Of a stretch of DNA of 64,000 bases, positions 9,047 through 19,255 are shown piece after piece. The stretch is from Sphingobium sp. WTD-1 (GTDB lineage Bacteria > Pseudomonadota > Alphaproteobacteria > Sphingomonadales > Sphingomonadaceae). The first letter of the stretch is position 1, and each line of letters opens with the position of its first letter. The notes beneath the pieces were generated by a model, which was given only the letters and a program-made list of their open reading frames with translations, ran no database searches and was not told where the DNA came from. Location: positions 248,001-312,000 of the forward strand of contig NZ_CP119128.1 of assembly GCF_030128825.1 (NCBI RefSeq), written 5' to 3'. A program made the translations under genes and the position numbers.

Positions 9047-9694
9047 ATGACGACAACCTCGGAAACTGCTTCGAACTCGATACAGGACATGCTGTTCACC
9101 CTTTCGCGCAACTGGTGGCTGTTCGGTCTGCGTGGGGTGCTGGCGCTGATGATTGCTGGGCTCGCTTTCCTGATGCCGGCCGAGTCGCTTCTGGCCCTGA
9201 CGCTGGTGTTCGGCGCCTTCTCTTTTGCCGACGGAGTGTTCGGTCTGGTCGCCGGGATACGCAACATCCGCAAGGGCGAACGCTGGGGCTGGCTGATGTT
9301 CAGCGGCCTCCTGGGGATCGCCACGGGCGTGGTCGTGGTCGTCTCGCCCTTCGTCGCAACGCTGGTCCTCGCTACATTCCTCTGGGCCAGCATCGCGTTC
9401 TGGTCGGTGTTTTCCGGCGTCCTAGAAATCGCGGCGGCGATCCGCCTGCGCAAGGAAATCAAGGGAGAGGTCTGGCTCATCCTGAGCGGCCTCATCTCGG
9501 TCGTGCTGGGTATCATCGTGACCTGGATGCTGCTGACGCGCCCGCTCGAAAGCTTCCTTGCCCTCGGCTGGCTGCTCGGCTTCTACGCCGCCCTTTTCGG
9601 AGCAATGATGATCCTGCTGGGCCTGCGGCTGCAGCGCGCAAATCAGGCAGGGCACGACAAAACTCCCGGCGTCAACCTGGCGGCTGGCACATGA
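9047..9694 (+). CDS. hdeD: HdeD-family acid-resistance membrane protein
   Basis: A 215-residue integral membrane protein with about six hydrophobic helices arranged as three repeats of the DUF308/HdeD unit (LFGLRGVLALMIAGLAFLMP, then MLFSGLLGIATGVVVVVSP, and LILSGLISVVLGIIVTWML). HdeD-type proteins help E. coli survive acid at high cell density, and a homolog belongs to the transmissible locus of stress tolerance. The gene starts after GGGGAGATGAGACG and is probably co-transcribed with the preceding HPF-sigma fusion. A second HdeD gene begins beyond the right edge of the window (63780-64000). Confidence 0.85.
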   Translation: MTTTSETASNSIQDMLFTLSRNWWLFGLRGVLALMIAGLAFLMPAESLLALTLVFGAFSFADGVFGLVAGIRNIRKGERWGWLMFSGLLGIATGVVVVVSPFVATLVLATFLWASIAFWSVFSGVLEIAAAIRLRKEIKGEVWLILSGLISVVLGIIVTWMLLTRPLESFLALGWLLGFYAALFGAMMILLGLRLQRANQAGHDKTPGVNLAAGT

Positions 9695-9902
9695 CGCGCT
9701 TGGGGAAAGCCGGGCGGCCTGTCGGCGATGAAGACGATCTCACCCGTTGGGACGAGACGATCTTCGAACGCTGCTTAAGAACCGGCTTCAATCCCTTCGG
9801 CAGCGGACCGACACCGGTCTTTCTTCGACAGGCAGACCAAGGACAATGCTCCGGGAAGCCCAACGTTCGGCGGAACGACGGTTGCGACGGGACAATTCGT
9901 CA

Positions 9903-10535
9903 ATGACTTACAGGTCGCGCGATCTTGCCTATCTAGTTGTCGCCGTCGTGTGCGGGATCGGTATCTACTTCATGTTCCGCACCATGTATATGGCGGAAGA
10001 GCCCCTGCCCTTCGCCCAGGAGATGACGCTGGTCTTTCTGGGTGGCGTCGTCACGATCGCACTGACGGCCGCTCTCCTCAATCGTCAGACAGAACTCGAA
10101 CTTCGGAAAGAAGGAAGAGTGATCATCCTTCAGCAGCAATGTGCCATATACATGGCTTGCATAGAAAAGGTGGCGAAAATTGTCGAAAATATCAGACATG
10201 ATGCCGTGCTGATCGATGATTTGAGGGTTCTAAATCATCAGCTTGCGGTAGTAGCCAGCGAAGAGGTTGTGGTCCGCTTTGAGGCTGTTCTCGACGCACT
10301 GTTGTCCGGCTTTGCGGATGGCGCGCTTTCCGGGGCTGACGGCGAGAAGGTGATGCAATCCGTCGCCGATCTAACGACGGCGATGCGATCTGATGTCCTC
10401 CAGAACACGGCATTGACTTCGACGAATGCGGCGAGCGCCATTCGCCAAAACTCGAGACGAATGGAGCAATTAGACGATCTCAGTTTCGAGGCGGAGGTTG
10501 CGACGAATAAGGAGAACAGCAATGCGCGCTCATAA
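9903..10535 (+). CDS. Two-helix membrane protein of unknown function
   Basis: A protein of 210 residues whose family I do not recognise. Two hydrophobic segments lie near residues 7-24 (LAYLVVAVVCGIGIYFMF) and 39-58 (MTLVFLGGVVTIALTAALLN). They are followed by a long, mostly helical, charged cytoplasmic region with a likely coiled coil (VIILQQQCAIYMACIEKVAK) and an Asn/Ser-rich tail. The start at 9903 is chosen because it places the first helix at the N-terminus; ATG 9846, after AAGGAC, would add a 19-residue basic leader and is possible. It follows hdeD by 208 bp on the same strand. The stretch 9695-9902 shows nothing else convincing. Confidence 0.6.
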   Translation: MTYRSRDLAYLVVAVVCGIGIYFMFRTMYMAEEPLPFAQEMTLVFLGGVVTIALTAALLNRQTELELRKEGRVIILQQQCAIYMACIEKVAKIVENIRHDAVLIDDLRVLNHQLAVVASEEVVVRFEAVLDALLSGFADGALSGADGEKVMQSVADLTTAMRSDVLQNTALTSTNAASAIRQNSRRMEQLDDLSFEAEVATNKENSNARS

Positions 10536-10599
10536 CCGTCCGCCCTTTCCGCCGAAAATTCCCAGGACTGATATGAGATCGTGGGAGGTTCCCACGGCG

Positions 10600-11975
10600 G
10601 TTATTGACGTGATGTCGTGGACGACCTCCGCACCAGCGTAGCTGTGCGATGATGTGGTCGTTGTAGGTCCACGTCTAGGAGTCGTTCCATGGAGCAGGAG
10701 GTTGTCACCGCCGGATTGGATCTGGCGAAGAATGTGTTTCAGGTTCACGCTATCGGCGCCGATGGCGCAGTGCTGATCCGGCGCAAGCTGCGCAGGACCG
10801 AAGTCATCCGCTTCTTCGCTGAGTTGCCGCGTTGCCTGGTCGGCATGGAAGCGTGTGCCTCGGCGCATCACTGGGCGCGTGAGTTGATGGCGATCGGCCA
10901 TGAGGTGCGCCTCATGCCGCCAGCCTATGTTAAGCCGTATGTGAAGCGCGGGAAAACCGATGCAGCGGATGCTGAAGCGATTTGCGAAGCGGTCACCCGG
11001 CCGACGATGCGTTTTGTCGCAGTGAAGTCGGTCGAGCAGCAAGCGGTGCTGATGCTCCACAAAAGTCGCGACCTGATGGTCCGGCAGCGCACCATGCTGA
11101 TCAACGCGCTTCGCGGCCACTTAGCTGAGTACGGGATCGTGACGGGTCTGGGCGCCGCCGGCGTAGTGGCTTCCCTGAAGGCGCTGCACGAAGAGCAGGA
11201 CAGGTTTCCCGCACACGCACGTTCGGCCCTTCATGGCATTGCCGCTCAGTTGAGGGCACTAGCGAGCGAGATCGAGCGGCTTGAGGCGCAAATCCTCGAT
11301 TGGCACCGTAACGACGAGACGAGCCGCAGGCTGGCTACGATCCCGGGGATCGGCCCGATTACAGCGTCGGCTATCGCGGCTGCGGTGCCGGACGCATCTC
11401 TGTTCCGATCAGGCCGTCAGTTCGCCGCCTGGCTTGGGCTCACACCTCGTGCGAACAGCTCGGGCGGCAAAGAGCGGCTCGGGGGAATAACCAAGCAGGG
11501 CGATGGCTATCTTCGCCGGCTTCTGGTCGTCGGTTCGACTGCTGTTATGCGAATGACGCGTAAGAGTCCGGCTCGCCAACCCTGGATGGCGGGCCTGCTT
11601 GAGCGCAAGCCAACCAAGATCGCGACAGTGGCGCTCGCCAACAAAACAGCACGGATTGCTTGGGCCGTGATGACGCGGAAGGAGGTGTACGCTCCCGCCG
11701 CATAAGGAGATCTCCGTCACACGATAATCGCGTGATGTGATGGGATGCGTTGGAGCAGCTCAGTAGTGATGACGAACCGGTCAGACGGGGGTTGGTGAAA
11801 CCCAGGGGGTCACAGCGCTTCGAGCGCGATGACGTGATTAGGGAGCCAGCCTGCGGACTTCATCAGGGCCAGCAGCCATGCGGTGCTGCGCGAACAGGCC
11901 GAACACATGGATGCACCCGACCGAGGTCATCAATGCCGAAAAGCTCTTGCGCCGCGGAGGTCGTCCACACATGGA
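10600..11975 (+). mobile_element. IS1111-type insertion sequence (IS110 family)
   Basis: The transposase gene is flanked by a perfect 15-bp inverted repeat, GTGGACGACCTCCGC at 10617-10631 and its complement at 11954-11968. Subterminal inverted repeats of this kind mark the IS1111 subgroup of IS110 elements. The exact tips are not resolved; 10600-11975 is approximate. The right end holds 248 bp of non-coding DNA between the stop codon and the inner repeat, the position where IS1111 elements carry their guide RNA. This element differs from the IS110 pair at 3159-7489. Confidence 0.8.
10689..11705 (+). CDS. IS110-family (IS1111 subgroup) transposase
   Basis: A 338-residue transposase with the DEDD catalytic domain at the N-terminus (GLDLAKNVFQVHAI, GMEACASAHHWAREL, KRGKTDAADAEAI) and the Tnp20 domain at the C-terminus (IPGIGPITASAIAAAVPDAS, AWLGLTPRANSSGGKERLGG, where SSGG supplies the serine). 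Length and motifs are normal, so it looks intact. The long 3' non-coding end and inverted repeats place it in the IS1111 subgroup. Confidence 0.92.
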   Translation: MEQEVVTAGLDLAKNVFQVHAIGADGAVLIRRKLRRTEVIRFFAELPRCLVGMEACASAHHWARELMAIGHEVRLMPPAYVKPYVKRGKTDAADAEAICEAVTRPTMRFVAVKSVEQQAVLMLHKSRDLMVRQRTMLINALRGHLAEYGIVTGLGAAGVVASLKALHEEQDRFPAHARSALHGIAAQLRALASEIERLEAQILDWHRNDETSRRLATIPGIGPITASAIAAAVPDASLFRSGRQFAAWLGLTPRANSSGGKERLGGITKQGDGYLRRLLVVGSTAVMRMTRKSPARQPWMAGLLERKPTKIATVALANKTARIAWAVMTRKEVYAPAA

Positions 11976-12335
11976 CTCCATCCCTCTGACGGGTGCGATC
12001 GCGCCCTACGCCGTGCGGCAAATCGGCCAGGTCGCCGGCTGAACCCTGGAGCTCCGCAGCACCGAAAACAAGGCGCGCGCCGGCTTCCTGACGACGGCGA
12101 GATTGCCGAAATCAGGCTGAGATATGTCAGCGCAGCTAGCAGACGGCGTCTCCATAGCAATGCTCGCGCGATGCTTTGCAAACAAGAGCAGGTGCCGAGT
12201 GACGACGATAGGCCGCAACAACTTGCCAGTTCGAAGGGGCAGCGAAGCACTGCCGTCCCGTCCGAAAGCACTTCGCCGTACTCGGCAGCACGCGTTGTGA
12301 AATGCGAACTTTAACTCACAAACGGAGGATGGACG
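11976..12335 (+). other. Non-coding stretch upstream of yfdX
   Basis: About 360 bp between the IS1111 end and the yfdX start. No convincing reading frame is seen on either strand. It contains one perfect CTGA-N6-TCAG palindrome at 12117-12130, which may be a regulatory site for the yfdX gene, although it lies 206 bp before the start codon, farther than the other copies. Confidence 0.5.
12117..12130. promoter_or_regulatory. CTGA-N6-TCAG palindrome upstream of yfdX1
   Basis: The sequence is CTGAGATATGTCAG, a perfect match to the palindrome repeated in this window. The spacing equals that of FNR/FixK boxes (TTGA-N6-TCAA). It precedes the yfdX gene at 12336 on the plus strand with no other start in between. 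Confidence 0.6.
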
Positions 12336-13268
12336 ATGCGGAAACACCTAATCATCTCGACAGCCCTCGGCGCCCTCGCCATTTCGGCGTGGTCGAGCGC
12401 CGCAGCGGCCCAGGCTTCTGCACCCAGTCAGCAAGCGCAGCCGCAGACTTCGACTCAAGCGGCTCCGCCGGGCGGAGCCCAAGCGCAGTCGAGTCCCACC
12501 AACCCACCCGAGGCGCAGCGGGACAAGCTCGTCGACGAGGCGGTCGCCGCGGTGCGCGAGACGCAGAACGCTTTGACCGCAATCGACCAGAACAAGAACG
12601 ACGACGCGATCGCGGCGCTGGAGCGCGCGACCGGCAAGCTCGAGATCGTCCTCGCCCGCACGCCGACGCTTGCGCTCGCTCCGGTCGACGTGAGCGTCGT
12701 GACGCACGACGTGATCGGAACCCCGGCCGACGTCGAGAAAATCCGCGGAGAGGTGGGCGCCGCGATCGCGCAGGGTCGCCTGCAGCTGGCGCGCAAGCTC
12801 ATCTCCGACCTGGGTTCCGAAACGGTCGTGAACATCAGCAAGCTCCCGCTCGGCACCTACCCCGCCGCACTCAAGCAGGCGGCCGCGTTGCTGCACCAGG
12901 GCAAGCCGCAGGAGGCCAAGGCGGTCCTTCAGACCGCACTGGGCACGATCGTGATCGACCAGATCGTGATCCCGCTCCCTCTCGTTCGCGCGCAGCTCGC
13001 GCTCGAGGACGCGCGCAGCCTGCTCGAGAAAAGGAAGCGGACCGACGCGGAAAGCGCCCGCATGCGCCAGCTGTTGGGAACGGCCCGCACGCAGCTCCAG
13101 CTCGGCAAAGCGCTGGGCTATGCCACTGACAGCGAGATGACCGACCTGATCGCCTCGGTCGACGATCTCGAGCGTAAGACCGCCGGCTCGCAATCCGCGA
13201 AGGGGTTGCTCGATCCCTTTGGTCCCAAGTTCGACGAGGCCAGGCGGTCGAGCCAGCGCCCGCGCTAG
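12336..13268 (+). CDS. yfdX: YfdX-family periplasmic stress protein (paralog 1)
   Basis: A 310-residue protein with a cleavable signal peptide (MRKHLIISTALGALAISAWS, cut near AAAAQA) and a Gln/Pro-rich linker. The YfdX domain spans residues about 60-275: KLVDEAVAAVRETQNALTAI, ALERATGKLEIVLARTP, LAPVDVSVVTHDVIG, LISDLGSETVVNISKLPLGT. YfdX proteins are periplasmic, acid-inducible and chaperone-like, and two of them belong to the enterobacterial heat-resistance locus. The second paralog here is at 51966-52874. The start follows GGAGG (CGGAGGATGGACG). A hairpin follows the stop, before the transketolase gene. Confidence 0.85.
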   Translation: MRKHLIISTALGALAISAWSSAAAAQASAPSQQAQPQTSTQAAPPGGAQAQSSPTNPPEAQRDKLVDEAVAAVRETQNALTAIDQNKNDDAIAALERATGKLEIVLARTPTLALAPVDVSVVTHDVIGTPADVEKIRGEVGAAIAQGRLQLARKLISDLGSETVVNISKLPLGTYPAALKQAAALLHQGKPQEAKAVLQTALGTIVIDQIVIPLPLVRAQLALEDARSLLEKRKRTDAESARMRQLLGTARTQLQLGKALGYATDSEMTDLIASVDDLERKTAGSQSAKGLLDPFGPKFDEARRSSQRPR

Positions 13269-13323
13269 GCAGCACTCGGCGTTCGATCGTCTCCCGCGCG
13301 GGGGCTGGTCAACACAAGCACAA

Positions 13324-13349
13324 GGGGCGTTCAATCTGGCGAACGCCCC
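13324..13349 (+). terminator. Hairpin between yfdX and tkt
   Basis: GGGGCGTTC (13324-13332) pairs perfectly with GAACGCCCC (13341-13349) around an 8-base loop. No T-run follows; the tkt ribosome-binding site GGGAGG comes directly after. It may terminate yfdX transcription or act as an attenuator for the pentose-phosphate operon. Confidence 0.5.
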
Positions 13350-13361
13350 ACGGGAGGTAAC

Positions 13362-15434
13362 ATGTTGCGCCAGCCCGCCACCGCACGCGGCGCGTTCGAG
13401 GCCCTCGATCGTCTAGCCATCAACACGATCCGTACGCTCGCCATGGATGCCGTCGAGAAGGCGCAGTCCGGCCATCCCGGCACCCCGATGGCGCTTGCGC
13501 CGGTGGGCTACACGCTGTGGTCGCAGTTCCTCCGGATCGATCCCGACGTGCCGGACTGGCCCAATCGAGACCGTTTTGTGCTCTCGGTCGGGCACGCCTC
13601 CATGCTTCTCTACGCGCTTATCCACCTCGCCGGCATCAAGGAGGTCGATGCGGAAGGCAGGGCCACTGGCCTGCCTGCGGTTAGCCTCGACGACATCAAG
13701 AACTTTCGCCAGATGGGCTCCAGGACGCCGGGCCACCCCGAGTATCGGGTGACGACCGGCGTCGAGACCACGACGGGCCCGCTCGGTCAGGGCTGCGGCA
13801 ATTCCGTCGGTATGGCGGTCGCCGAACGCTGGCTCGCCCAGCACTTCAATCGCGATGGCTTCACCCTCTTTGACCATGACGTCTACGTGCTGTGCGGCGA
13901 CGGCGACATGATGGAGGGCGTGTCGGGCGAGGCGGCAAGTCTCGCCGGACATCTCAAGCTTTCCAACCTCTGCTGGATTTACGATTCAAACCGTATCAGC
14001 ATCGAGGGCCATACCGACCTCGCCTTCACCGAGGATGTGGGCAAGCGCTTCGAGTCCTATGGTTGGAACGTGCTCCACGTCGACGACGCCAACGATACTG
14101 AGGCGTTCGCGCGGGCAATCGAAAGCTTCAAGGCGACCGACGACCGACCCACCTTCGTCGTCGTCCACTCTATCATCGGCTGGGGCAGCCCCAAGGCGGA
14201 CAGCGAGAAGGCTCACGGCGAACCGCTTGGTGCCGACGCGATCGTCGCCACCAAGAAGGCGTATGGCTGGCCGGAGGACAAGACCTTCTACGTGCCCGAC
14301 GGCGTCGCCAAGCACTTCAACGAGGCGATCGCCTCGCGCGGGCGCCGGCTGCGCGAGGAGTGGGAGGCGACCTTCGCCGGCTATCGTGAGACCTATCCCG
14401 GCATGGCGGCCGAGCTGGACGCGATGCGCAAGGGCGCGCTGCCGCCGGGCTGGGAGTCGGGCCTGCCGAGTTTCGACCCGGATCCCAAGGGCGTCGCCTC
14501 GCGCGATTCCGCCGGCAAAGTGCTGAATGCGCTTGCCGGCAACGTCCCCTGGCTGGTGGGCGGATCGGCCGACCTGTCGCCATCCACCAAGACCGACCTA
14601 AAGAATTTCGGCTCGTTCCAGGCGGACAACCCTGGCGGGCGCACGATGCACTTCGGCGTGCGCGAGCATGCGATGGGCGCGATCGCCAACGGAATGGCGC
14701 TGTCCTACCTCAAGCCCTTCACCGCCACCTTCCTCGTCTTCGCCGACTATATGCGCGCGCCGGTCCGGCTTGCGGCGATCATGGAGCTGCCGGTCACCTT
14801 TGTCTTTACGCACGATTCGATCGGGGTCGGCGAGGACGGCCCGACCCACCAGCCGATCGAGCATCTGGCAACACTGCGCGCGATGCCCGGGCTCGACACC
14901 ATCCGCCCGGGAGATGCGAACGAGGCGGCCGAGGCGTGGAAACTTGCCGTCCGCCAGACCCGTCGGCCGAGCGCGCTGATCCTCTCGCGCCAAGCGCTGC
15001 CGACGCTCGACCGGAGCCGCTATGCGGCCGCCGCCGGGGTCGCGAGGGGCGCGTACATCCTTGCCAGCGCCGATGATCCGGAGCTCATCCTGATCGGCAC
15101 CGGGAGCGAGCTGAGCCTTGTGGTCGGCGCCTATGAGAAGCTGGCAGCGGAGGGCGTACGGGCACGCGTCGTGTCGATGCCGAGCTGGTCCCGCTTCGAG
15201 GAGCAGGACGACGCCTACAAGCAGTTGGTCCTAACCCCCGGCATAGAGGCGCGCCTGGCGGTGGAGCAGGGCGGCGCAATCGGGTGGGACCGCTATGTCG
15301 GCGCTCGCGGCCGAACGATCACGATGTCGACGTTCGGGGCGTCTGCCCCGCTTGCCAAACTCCAGGAGAAGTTCGGCTTCACCGTCGACCATGTGGTCGA
15401 GGCAGCGCGCTCAATGATCTTGCAGGAGGCGTGA
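13362..15434 (+). CDS. tkt: Transketolase
   Basis: A 690-residue, full-length, thiamine-diphosphate-dependent transketolase that moves two-carbon units in the non-oxidative pentose-phosphate pathway. The N-terminal motif HPGTPMALAPVGYTLW, the GHASMLLYALIHLAG region, the ThDP/metal motif GDGDMMEG (near 183), the VGEDGPTHQPIEHL stretch of the pyrimidine domain and the C-terminal transketolase_C domain are all seen. GGGAGGTAAC gives a strong ribosome-binding site. It is the first gene of a tight operon with tal-pgi (2 bp gap), gnd and zwf, which suggests a dedicated supply of NADPH and pentose phosphates in the island. Confidence 0.95.
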   Translation: MLRQPATARGAFEALDRLAINTIRTLAMDAVEKAQSGHPGTPMALAPVGYTLWSQFLRIDPDVPDWPNRDRFVLSVGHASMLLYALIHLAGIKEVDAEGRATGLPAVSLDDIKNFRQMGSRTPGHPEYRVTTGVETTTGPLGQGCGNSVGMAVAERWLAQHFNRDGFTLFDHDVYVLCGDGDMMEGVSGEAASLAGHLKLSNLCWIYDSNRISIEGHTDLAFTEDVGKRFESYGWNVLHVDDANDTEAFARAIESFKATDDRPTFVVVHSIIGWGSPKADSEKAHGEPLGADAIVATKKAYGWPEDKTFYVPDGVAKHFNEAIASRGRRLREEWEATFAGYRETYPGMAAELDAMRKGALPPGWESGLPSFDPDPKGVASRDSAGKVLNALAGNVPWLVGGSADLSPSTKTDLKNFGSFQADNPGGRTMHFGVREHAMGAIANGMALSYLKPFTATFLVFADYMRAPVRLAAIMELPVTFVFTHDSIGVGEDGPTHQPIEHLATLRAMPGLDTIRPGDANEAAEAWKLAVRQTRRPSALILSRQALPTLDRSRYAAAAGVARGAYILASADDPELILIGTGSELSLVVGAYEKLAAEGVRARVVSMPSWSRFEEQDDAYKQLVLTPGIEARLAVEQGGAIGWDRYVGARGRTITMSTFGASAPLAKLQEKFGFTVDHVVEAARSMILQEA

Positions 15435-15436
15435 CG

Positions 15437-18241
15437 ATGGCGAGCCGGGTCAGGAAGCTGCACGATTTTGGCCAGGCCCCCTGGCTGGACTTTGTCGACC
15501 GCCGCTTCCTCAAGGAAGGTGGGCTGCAAAGGCTCGTCGAGGAAGACGGCGTCACCGGCGTAACCTCCAATCCGTCCATCTTCGAGAAGGCGATCGCGCA
15601 TGGCGATGCCTACGACGCGCAACTCCTGGCTCTTCTCCAGAGCCGACCCGGCACGAGCATCACCCAAGCCTATGAGGCGCTCGCGGTTCAGGACATCCAA
15701 GACGCGGCCGACACGCTGCAGCCGGTCTATGAGCGGCTGAACCGGACGGACGGCTACGTCAGTCTCGAGGTCTCCCCCTATCTCGCTGAGAGCACCGAGG
15801 AGACGGTCGCGGAAGCACAGCGGCTGTGGCGACAGATCGACCGTCCCAACCTGATGATCAAAGTGCCCGGTACCCAGGCGGGTGTCCCTGCCATCCGCCA
15901 GCTGATCGAAGATGGCATTAACATCAACGTGACGCTGCTGTTCGGCCAGCAGAGCTATGCCGCGGTTGCGATGGCCTTCGTGGAGGGGTTGGAAGCACGG
16001 CTCGCCCAAGGCCAGCCGATCGACCGTATCGCAAGCGTGGCGAGCTTCTTCGTCAGTCGGATCGATGCCGCGATCGACAGGAAAATTGCCGAACGCCTGA
16101 AAAGCGCTGACGCGGAGGCCGAGGCGCTTACGGGACTGCGCGGACAGGTCGCCATCGCCAACGCCAAGCTCGCCTATCAATGGTATCTCGGCTTGGTAGC
16201 TTCGGAACGCTGGCAGGCGCTCGTGGAGCGCAGGGCGATGCCGCAGAGGCTCCTCTGGGCCTCCACCGGCACCAAGGATCCGAGCTACCCCGACACCCTT
16301 TACGTAGACAACCTGATCGGGCCTGAAACCGTCAACACGTTGCCGCCCAAGACGATGGACGCCTTCCGTGATCATGGCACGCTCGCGCCGTCCCTGACCG
16401 CCGAAGTGGAAAGCGCGCGTCGGATTCTCCGCGAGGTAGACCGTCTCGGGCTCGACTTGCCAGCGGTCGCGGACGAGCTCGTGCGAGACGGCGTGAAGCA
16501 GTTCGCCGACGCAGCCGATGCGCTCCTTGGTGCCGTTGCTGCCAAGCGCTCCGCCATTGTCGGAGACGGGCTGAACAGCATGCACGAGGCACTGCCGCGG
16601 GAGCTCGACGAGGCGGTAGAGGCGCGGCTCGAGCGAATGCGTCAGGAAAGCTGGTCCAGACGGCTATGGGCAGGCGATGCCACGCTATGGACCGGCGGCG
16701 AGGAAGCCAAGTGGCTCGGGTGGCTTGCCGCAGGTAAGGGCGAGCAGATCGACCCCGAGGCATTGAAAGCTCTCGGCGCTCAGGCAGCCCAGTATCGGTC
16801 CGCGGTGCTCCTCGGCATGGGCGGGTCGAGCCTCGGCCCGGAGGTCTTGGCCGAGATCGTGGGGCCGCGGAGCGGCAGCCCGATGATCCATGTGCTCGAT
16901 ACCACCGATCCGAAGCAAATCGCCGCAGTGGCGGCGGCGATCGACCCCGAGCACACGCTGTTCATCGTTGCCTCCAAGTCGGGCTCGACGATGGAGCCGG
17001 AACTGCTGCGCGCCTATTTCTGGAATCTGGCGGGCCAGGACGGCAGTCGCTTCATCGCCATCACCGACCCGGGATCGCGCCTGGCAAAGATCGCGCACGA
17101 TCATGGCTACGCGGGCGTCTTCCTGGGCGATCCAACGATTGGCGGCCGCTATTCGGTTCTTAGCGTCTTCGGGATGGTGCCCGCGGCCGTGATGGGTATG
17201 GACGTGGCCGAGTTCTTCACCAGGGTTGCGCCGATGGTGCAGAGCTGCGCGCCCGACGCGCCGCCCGCCTTCAATCCTGGCGTGCGGCTCGGTGCGATCC
17301 TGGGGGAAGCGGCGAACCGCGGGCGCGACAAGGTGACGGTGCTGACCTCGCCCGCGCTTCGGGCATTCGGAGCGTGGCTCGAACAGCTGTTGGCCGAGTC
17401 CACCGGCAAGCAGGGCAGGGGCATCGTTCCCGTCGACCTGGAACCGCCGGTACCGCCGGCGCACTATGGATCGGACCGCCTCTTCGTACTGCTGTCGCTC
17501 ACGGGCGACGATCACGCCAGGCTCGACGCCCATGCCGATGCGCTCGTTACCGCCGGCCAGCCGGTCGTGCGGATAGCGCTCTCGTCAAAGGAGATGATCG
17601 GGCAGGAGTTCTTTCGCTGGGAGATCGCTACCGCGGTAGCCGGCGCGGTGATCGGGATCGACCCTTTCGACCAGCCCGACGTCGAGGATGCCAAGATCAG
17701 GACGCGGGTGCTGATCGACGCCTACGAAGCCACCGGCAGCCTGGCGCCCGAGACACCATTTTTCGAGGATGGCAGGGTGGCCTTCTTCGGGCCCGCCGAC
17801 CGAGGCCATTCCGGCGACAACGCGGTCCAGATCCTGCGCACCCATTTAGCGCGTCCCGGCCCCGGCGATTATGTAGGGTTCCTTCTTTACGTCGAACGCA
17901 ACCCGGCGAACGAGGCTCTCGTCGCACGCATGCGCGAACGGGTCGTGAAGGCGCGACACGTCGCCACCGTCGCGGGCTTCGGGCCGCGTTTCCTCCACTC
18001 GACTGGTCAGGCGTACAAGGGAGGGCCGCGCTCGGGAGCGTTTCTCGAGATCACCCGCACGCCCGATCCCGACGTCCCGATCCCAGGACGTAAAGCCAGC
18101 TTCGGCACGGTCCAGCTCGCCCAAGCGCGAGGCGATCTCGACGTGCTCGCCAGCCGGGGCCAGCGCGTCCTGCGGGTCCACCTCCAAAGCGCCAGTCTGA
18201 GCGACCTTGAAGAATTGCTCGACGAAGCACTCCGGAATTGA
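15437..18241 (+). CDS. Bifunctional transaldolase / glucose-6-phosphate isomerase
   Basis: A 934-residue fusion. The transaldolase domain covers residues about 1-370, with [26 protein letters not shown] (Schiff-base lysine) and [12 protein letters not shown]. The isomerase domain covers about 400-934, with [30 protein letters not shown], a substrate-binding [11 protein letters not shown] and a C-terminal [10 protein letters not shown]. Such Tal-Pgi fusions are known in several bacteria. The start at 15437 is chosen because it lies 2 bp after the tkt stop, AGGAGG precedes it and the conserved transaldolase N-terminus ([14 protein letters not shown]) begins there. The enzyme links fructose-6-phosphate, glucose-6-phosphate and sedoheptulose-7-phosphate. 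Confidence 0.93.
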   Translation: MASRVRKLHDFGQAPWLDFVDRRFLKEGGLQRLVEEDGVTGVTSNPSIFEKAIAHGDAYDAQLLALLQSRPGTSITQAYEALAVQDIQDAADTLQPVYERLNRTDGYVSLEVSPYLAESTEETVAEAQRLWRQIDRPNLMIKVPGTQAGVPAIRQLIEDGININVTLLFGQQSYAAVAMAFVEGLEARLAQGQPIDRIASVASFFVSRIDAAIDRKIAERLKSADAEAEALTGLRGQVAIANAKLAYQWYLGLVASERWQALVERRAMPQRLLWASTGTKDPSYPDTLYVDNLIGPETVNTLPPKTMDAFRDHGTLAPSLTAEVESARRILREVDRLGLDLPAVADELVRDGVKQFADAADALLGAVAAKRSAIVGDGLNSMHEALPRELDEAVEARLERMRQESWSRRLWAGDATLWTGGEEAKWLGWLAAGKGEQIDPEALKALGAQAAQYRSAVLLGMGGSSLGPEVLAEIVGPRSGSPMIHVLDTTDPKQIAAVAAAIDPEHTLFIVASKSGSTMEPELLRAYFWNLAGQDGSRFIAITDPGSRLAKIAHDHGYAGVFLGDPTIGGRYSVLSVFGMVPAAVMGMDVAEFFTRVAPMVQSCAPDAPPAFNPGVRLGAILGEAANRGRDKVTVLTSPALRAFGAWLEQLLAESTGKQGRGIVPVDLEPPVPPAHYGSDRLFVLLSLTGDDHARLDAHADALVTAGQPVVRIALSSKEMIGQEFFRWEIATAVAGAVIGIDPFDQPDVEDAKIRTRVLIDAYEATGSLAPETPFFEDGRVAFFGPADRGHSGDNAVQILRTHLARPGPGDYVGFLLYVERNPANEALVARMRERVVKARHVATVAGFGPRFLHSTGQAYKGGPRSGAFLEITRTPDPDVPIPGRKASFGTVQLAQARGDLDVLASRGQRVLRVHLQSASLSDLEELLDEALRN

Positions 18242-18257
18242 GCGGGAGCCTGGAAAT

Positions 18258-19244
18258 ATGCGGATCGGAATGATCGGCCTCGGCCGGATGGGAGGCAACA
18301 TCGCCCGTCGGCTTCAACGCTCCGGACATCAGCCAGTGGTCTTCGACCGCAATCCTGAGGCGGTGGCGGAACTCGAGCTTGAAGGATTCGAGCCGGCTGA
18401 CTCGCTTGAGGAAATCAAGAAGAAGCTGGGCACGGAGGCAGTCTTCTGGGTCATGCTGCCCGCGGGCGAGCCGACCGAGAAGACGATCCAGATCCTCCGC
18501 ACGATCGCCGAACCTGGCGACGTCGTCATCGATGGCGGCAACAGCTTCTACAAGGACGATATTCGCCGGGCGAAGCTGCTGGCCGACAAGGGCATCCACT
18601 ATATTGATGTCGGTACCTCGGGAGGCGTGTGGGGCCTCGAGCGCGGCTATTGCATGATGATCGGCGGACCGAAGGAGGCCGTCGACCATCTCGATCCGAT
18701 CTTCGACGCGCTCGCGCCGGGCATCGGCACCATTCCGCGGACGCCGAACCGGATGGAGCATGAGGGAGAGGATGCGCGCGCGGAGAAGGGCTATATCCAC
18801 GCCGGGCCCGCCGGCGCGGGTCACTTCGTCAAGATGGTGCACAACGGCATCGAATACGGCCTGATGCAGGCATATGCCGAAGGCTTCGACATTCTGAAGT
18901 CGAAGCAGTCCAGCAAGCTTCCCGAGGATGAGCGCTACGTTCTCAATCTCACCGACATCGCCGAGGTGTGGCGGCGCGGCTCTGTCATATCCTCTTGGCT
19001 TCTGGACCTCACTGCGGCGGCGCTCGCCAAGGATCAGATGCTCTCGCAGTTCTCCGGGCGGGTTGCGGATTCGGGCGAGGGGCGCTGGACCGTCGAGGCG
19101 GCCATGGAAGAGGCGGTTCCCGCTGTGGTCCTTACCGCTGCGCTGTTTGCCCGGTATCGGAGCCGGGTCGAGCACACCTTCGCCGACCAGGTGCTTTCCG
19201 CGATGCGCTTCGGGTTCGGCGGGCATGTCGAGATCCCGCAGTGA
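18258..19244 (+). CDS. gnd: 6-phosphogluconate dehydrogenase, decarboxylating (short type)
   Basis: At 328 residues this is the short GndA/YqeC-like class rather than the 470-residue E. coli type. The Rossmann motif [15 protein letters not shown] opens the protein, followed by [12 protein letters not shown], the substrate loop [14 protein letters not shown], and the catalytic segment [19 protein letters not shown] with Lys and Asn. It oxidises 6-phosphogluconate to ribulose-5-phosphate and CO2 with NAD(P)+. The start at 18258 fits the conserved N-terminus and sits 17 bp after tal-pgi. Its stop overlaps the region of the zwf start. Confidence 0.93.
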   Translation: MRIGMIGLGRMGGNIARRLQRSGHQPVVFDRNPEAVAELELEGFEPADSLEEIKKKLGTEAVFWVMLPAGEPTEKTIQILRTIAEPGDVVIDGGNSFYKDDIRRAKLLADKGIHYIDVGTSGGVWGLERGYCMMIGGPKEAVDHLDPIFDALAPGIGTIPRTPNRMEHEGEDARAEKGYIHAGPAGAGHFVKMVHNGIEYGLMQAYAEGFDILKSKQSSKLPEDERYVLNLTDIAEVWRRGSVISSWLLDLTAAALAKDQMLSQFSGRVADSGEGRWTVEAAMEEAVPAVVLTAALFARYRSRVEHTFADQVLSAMRFGFGGHVEIPQ

Positions 19245-19255
19245 ATGGAGTGACC

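Noticed and set aside
8074..9516. Long open frame on the minus strand (480 codons) opposite the HPF-sigma and hdeD genes
   Set aside because: It is antisense to two genes with clear domains, has Arg/Gly-rich shadow composition typical of GC-rich DNA and shows no motif.
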